The notes under the pieces were generated by a model, which saw only the letters and a list, made by a program, of their open reading frames with translations, was not told the DNA's origin and searched no databases. Shown here in pieces: positions 22,195 to 22,450 of a stretch of DNA of 22,450 bases. Both the position numbers and the translations under genes were made by a program. Source of the stretch: an uncultured Microbacteriaceae bacterium (lineage in GTDB: Bacteria; Actinomycetota; Actinomycetes; Actinomycetales; Microbacteriaceae). The stretch covers positions 1 to 22,450 of the forward strand of contig CALUAU010000015.1 in the NCBI GenBank assembly GCA_943914115.1, read 5' to 3'. Position 1 is the first letter of the stretch, and each line of letters opens with the position of its first letter.

Positions 22195-22409
22195 CGGAGC
22201 ATCGCGCAGTGTGGCTTTACCGAAGTACCGCCGCGTGAATGACTTCCGTGTACCGCATCGCCCGTTTGGATGATGCGTACTCGAACGCCTCGCGTAGTTT
22301 TCGGTAATACCCCAGTCGCGGGATCTTGTTGGTCTTAATCACTCGCTAGATTGCGCCTCAATTAACCAGATGCCCGCGTCAGGATCGTGGGTCGAGAAGA
22401 GGTGGAACT
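22195..22409. other. Intergenic stretch with no convincing gene
   Basis: No plus-strand frame of useful length occurs before 22410. On the minus strand a 41-codon frame (22342 to 22217, GTG start) encodes a basic peptide beginning MIKTNKIPRLGYYRKLREAF and ending at TAA. Its wobble G+C (28 of 41 codons) looks lower than in the neighbouring genes, and its only purine-rich site is 13 bases too far upstream. It may be a decayed gene end or chance. A TAGATT at 22347-22352 could be a -10 element for the gene starting at 22410. Confidence 0.35.
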
Positions 22410-22450
22410 GTGTCAGATTTTAGTGCCGAGATAGATGCAGTGCTGGGCAG
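22410..22450 (+). CDS. Start of an unidentified gene, cut by the window edge
   Basis: A GTG at 22410 opens a frame that runs to the edge: 13 full codons reading MSDFSAEIDAVLG. GAGG at 22399-22402, within AAGAGGTGG, is a good ribosome binding site seven bases before the start. A TAGATT -10 candidate lies about 60 bases upstream. The peptide is too short to assign a family. It is called a gene only on the binding site and the open frame. Confidence 0.4.
   Translation, partial: MSDFSAEIDAVLG

Noticed and set aside
1..22450. tRNA, rRNA, prophage, toxin-antitoxin or defence genes
   Set aside because: I found no cloverleaf-like sequence in the gaps, no rRNA-like stretch and no protein with such motifs. 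The coding content is metabolic and transport.

Overview
The window looks like a chromosomal segment of a high-GC actinobacterium, most likely a member of the Microbacteriaceae. The reasons are the strong G/C bias at third codon positions, TAnnnT -10 hexamers placed 6-7 bases before an ATG (leaderless transcription), a six-gene Mrp/Mnh antiporter operon with a fused A+B subunit, and the order ilvD-ilvB-ilvN-ilvC followed later by leuB-ilvE. I cannot name a genus from sequence alone.

Layout. Positions 1-242: 3' end of a gene for a membrane protein. Positions 243-441: a convergent intergenic gap with a striking four-arm repeat. Positions 442-2263, minus strand: a sugar-isomerase-like TIM-barrel protein and a CorA-type divalent cation channel, each with its own leaderless promoter. 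Positions 2388-8841, plus strand: mnhA(B)CDEFG, a multi-subunit Na+/H+ antiporter in which all five gene junctions are 4-base ATGA overlaps. Positions 8877-14041: ilvD, ilvB, ilvN and ilvC, closed by a good intrinsic terminator. Positions 14042-14349: a second convergent gap rich in repeats. Positions 14350-16059, minus strand: an amidase-signature hydrolase. Positions 16212-18020: a one-gene ABC exporter half-transporter. Positions 18170-19819: an SLC13/DASS anion:Na+ symporter with a terminator behind it. Positions 19948-22139: leuB and ilvE. Positions 22140-22450: a hairpin, a stretch with no convincing gene, and the first 13 codons of a probable new gene at the right edge.

How the genes work together. 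IlvBN, IlvC, IlvD and IlvE form the common isoleucine/valine route from pyruvate or 2-oxobutyrate to the amino acids. LeuB carries out the third leucine step. IlvA, LeuA and LeuCD are not in the window. The Mnh complex uses the proton motive force to expel Na+, and the SLC13 symporter probably spends the resulting Na+ gradient to import a dicarboxylate or similar anion. The CorA protein handles Mg2+ or another divalent cation.

I found no CRISPR array, prophage, insertion sequence, toxin-antitoxin pair or defence island. The genes are mostly housekeeping. The least explained signals are the two repeat elements in the convergent gaps (280-347 and 14171-14310), the three-gene block splitting the branched-chain amino-acid cluster, and the tail region after ilvE. 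I do not see a convincing undescribed multi-gene system here.
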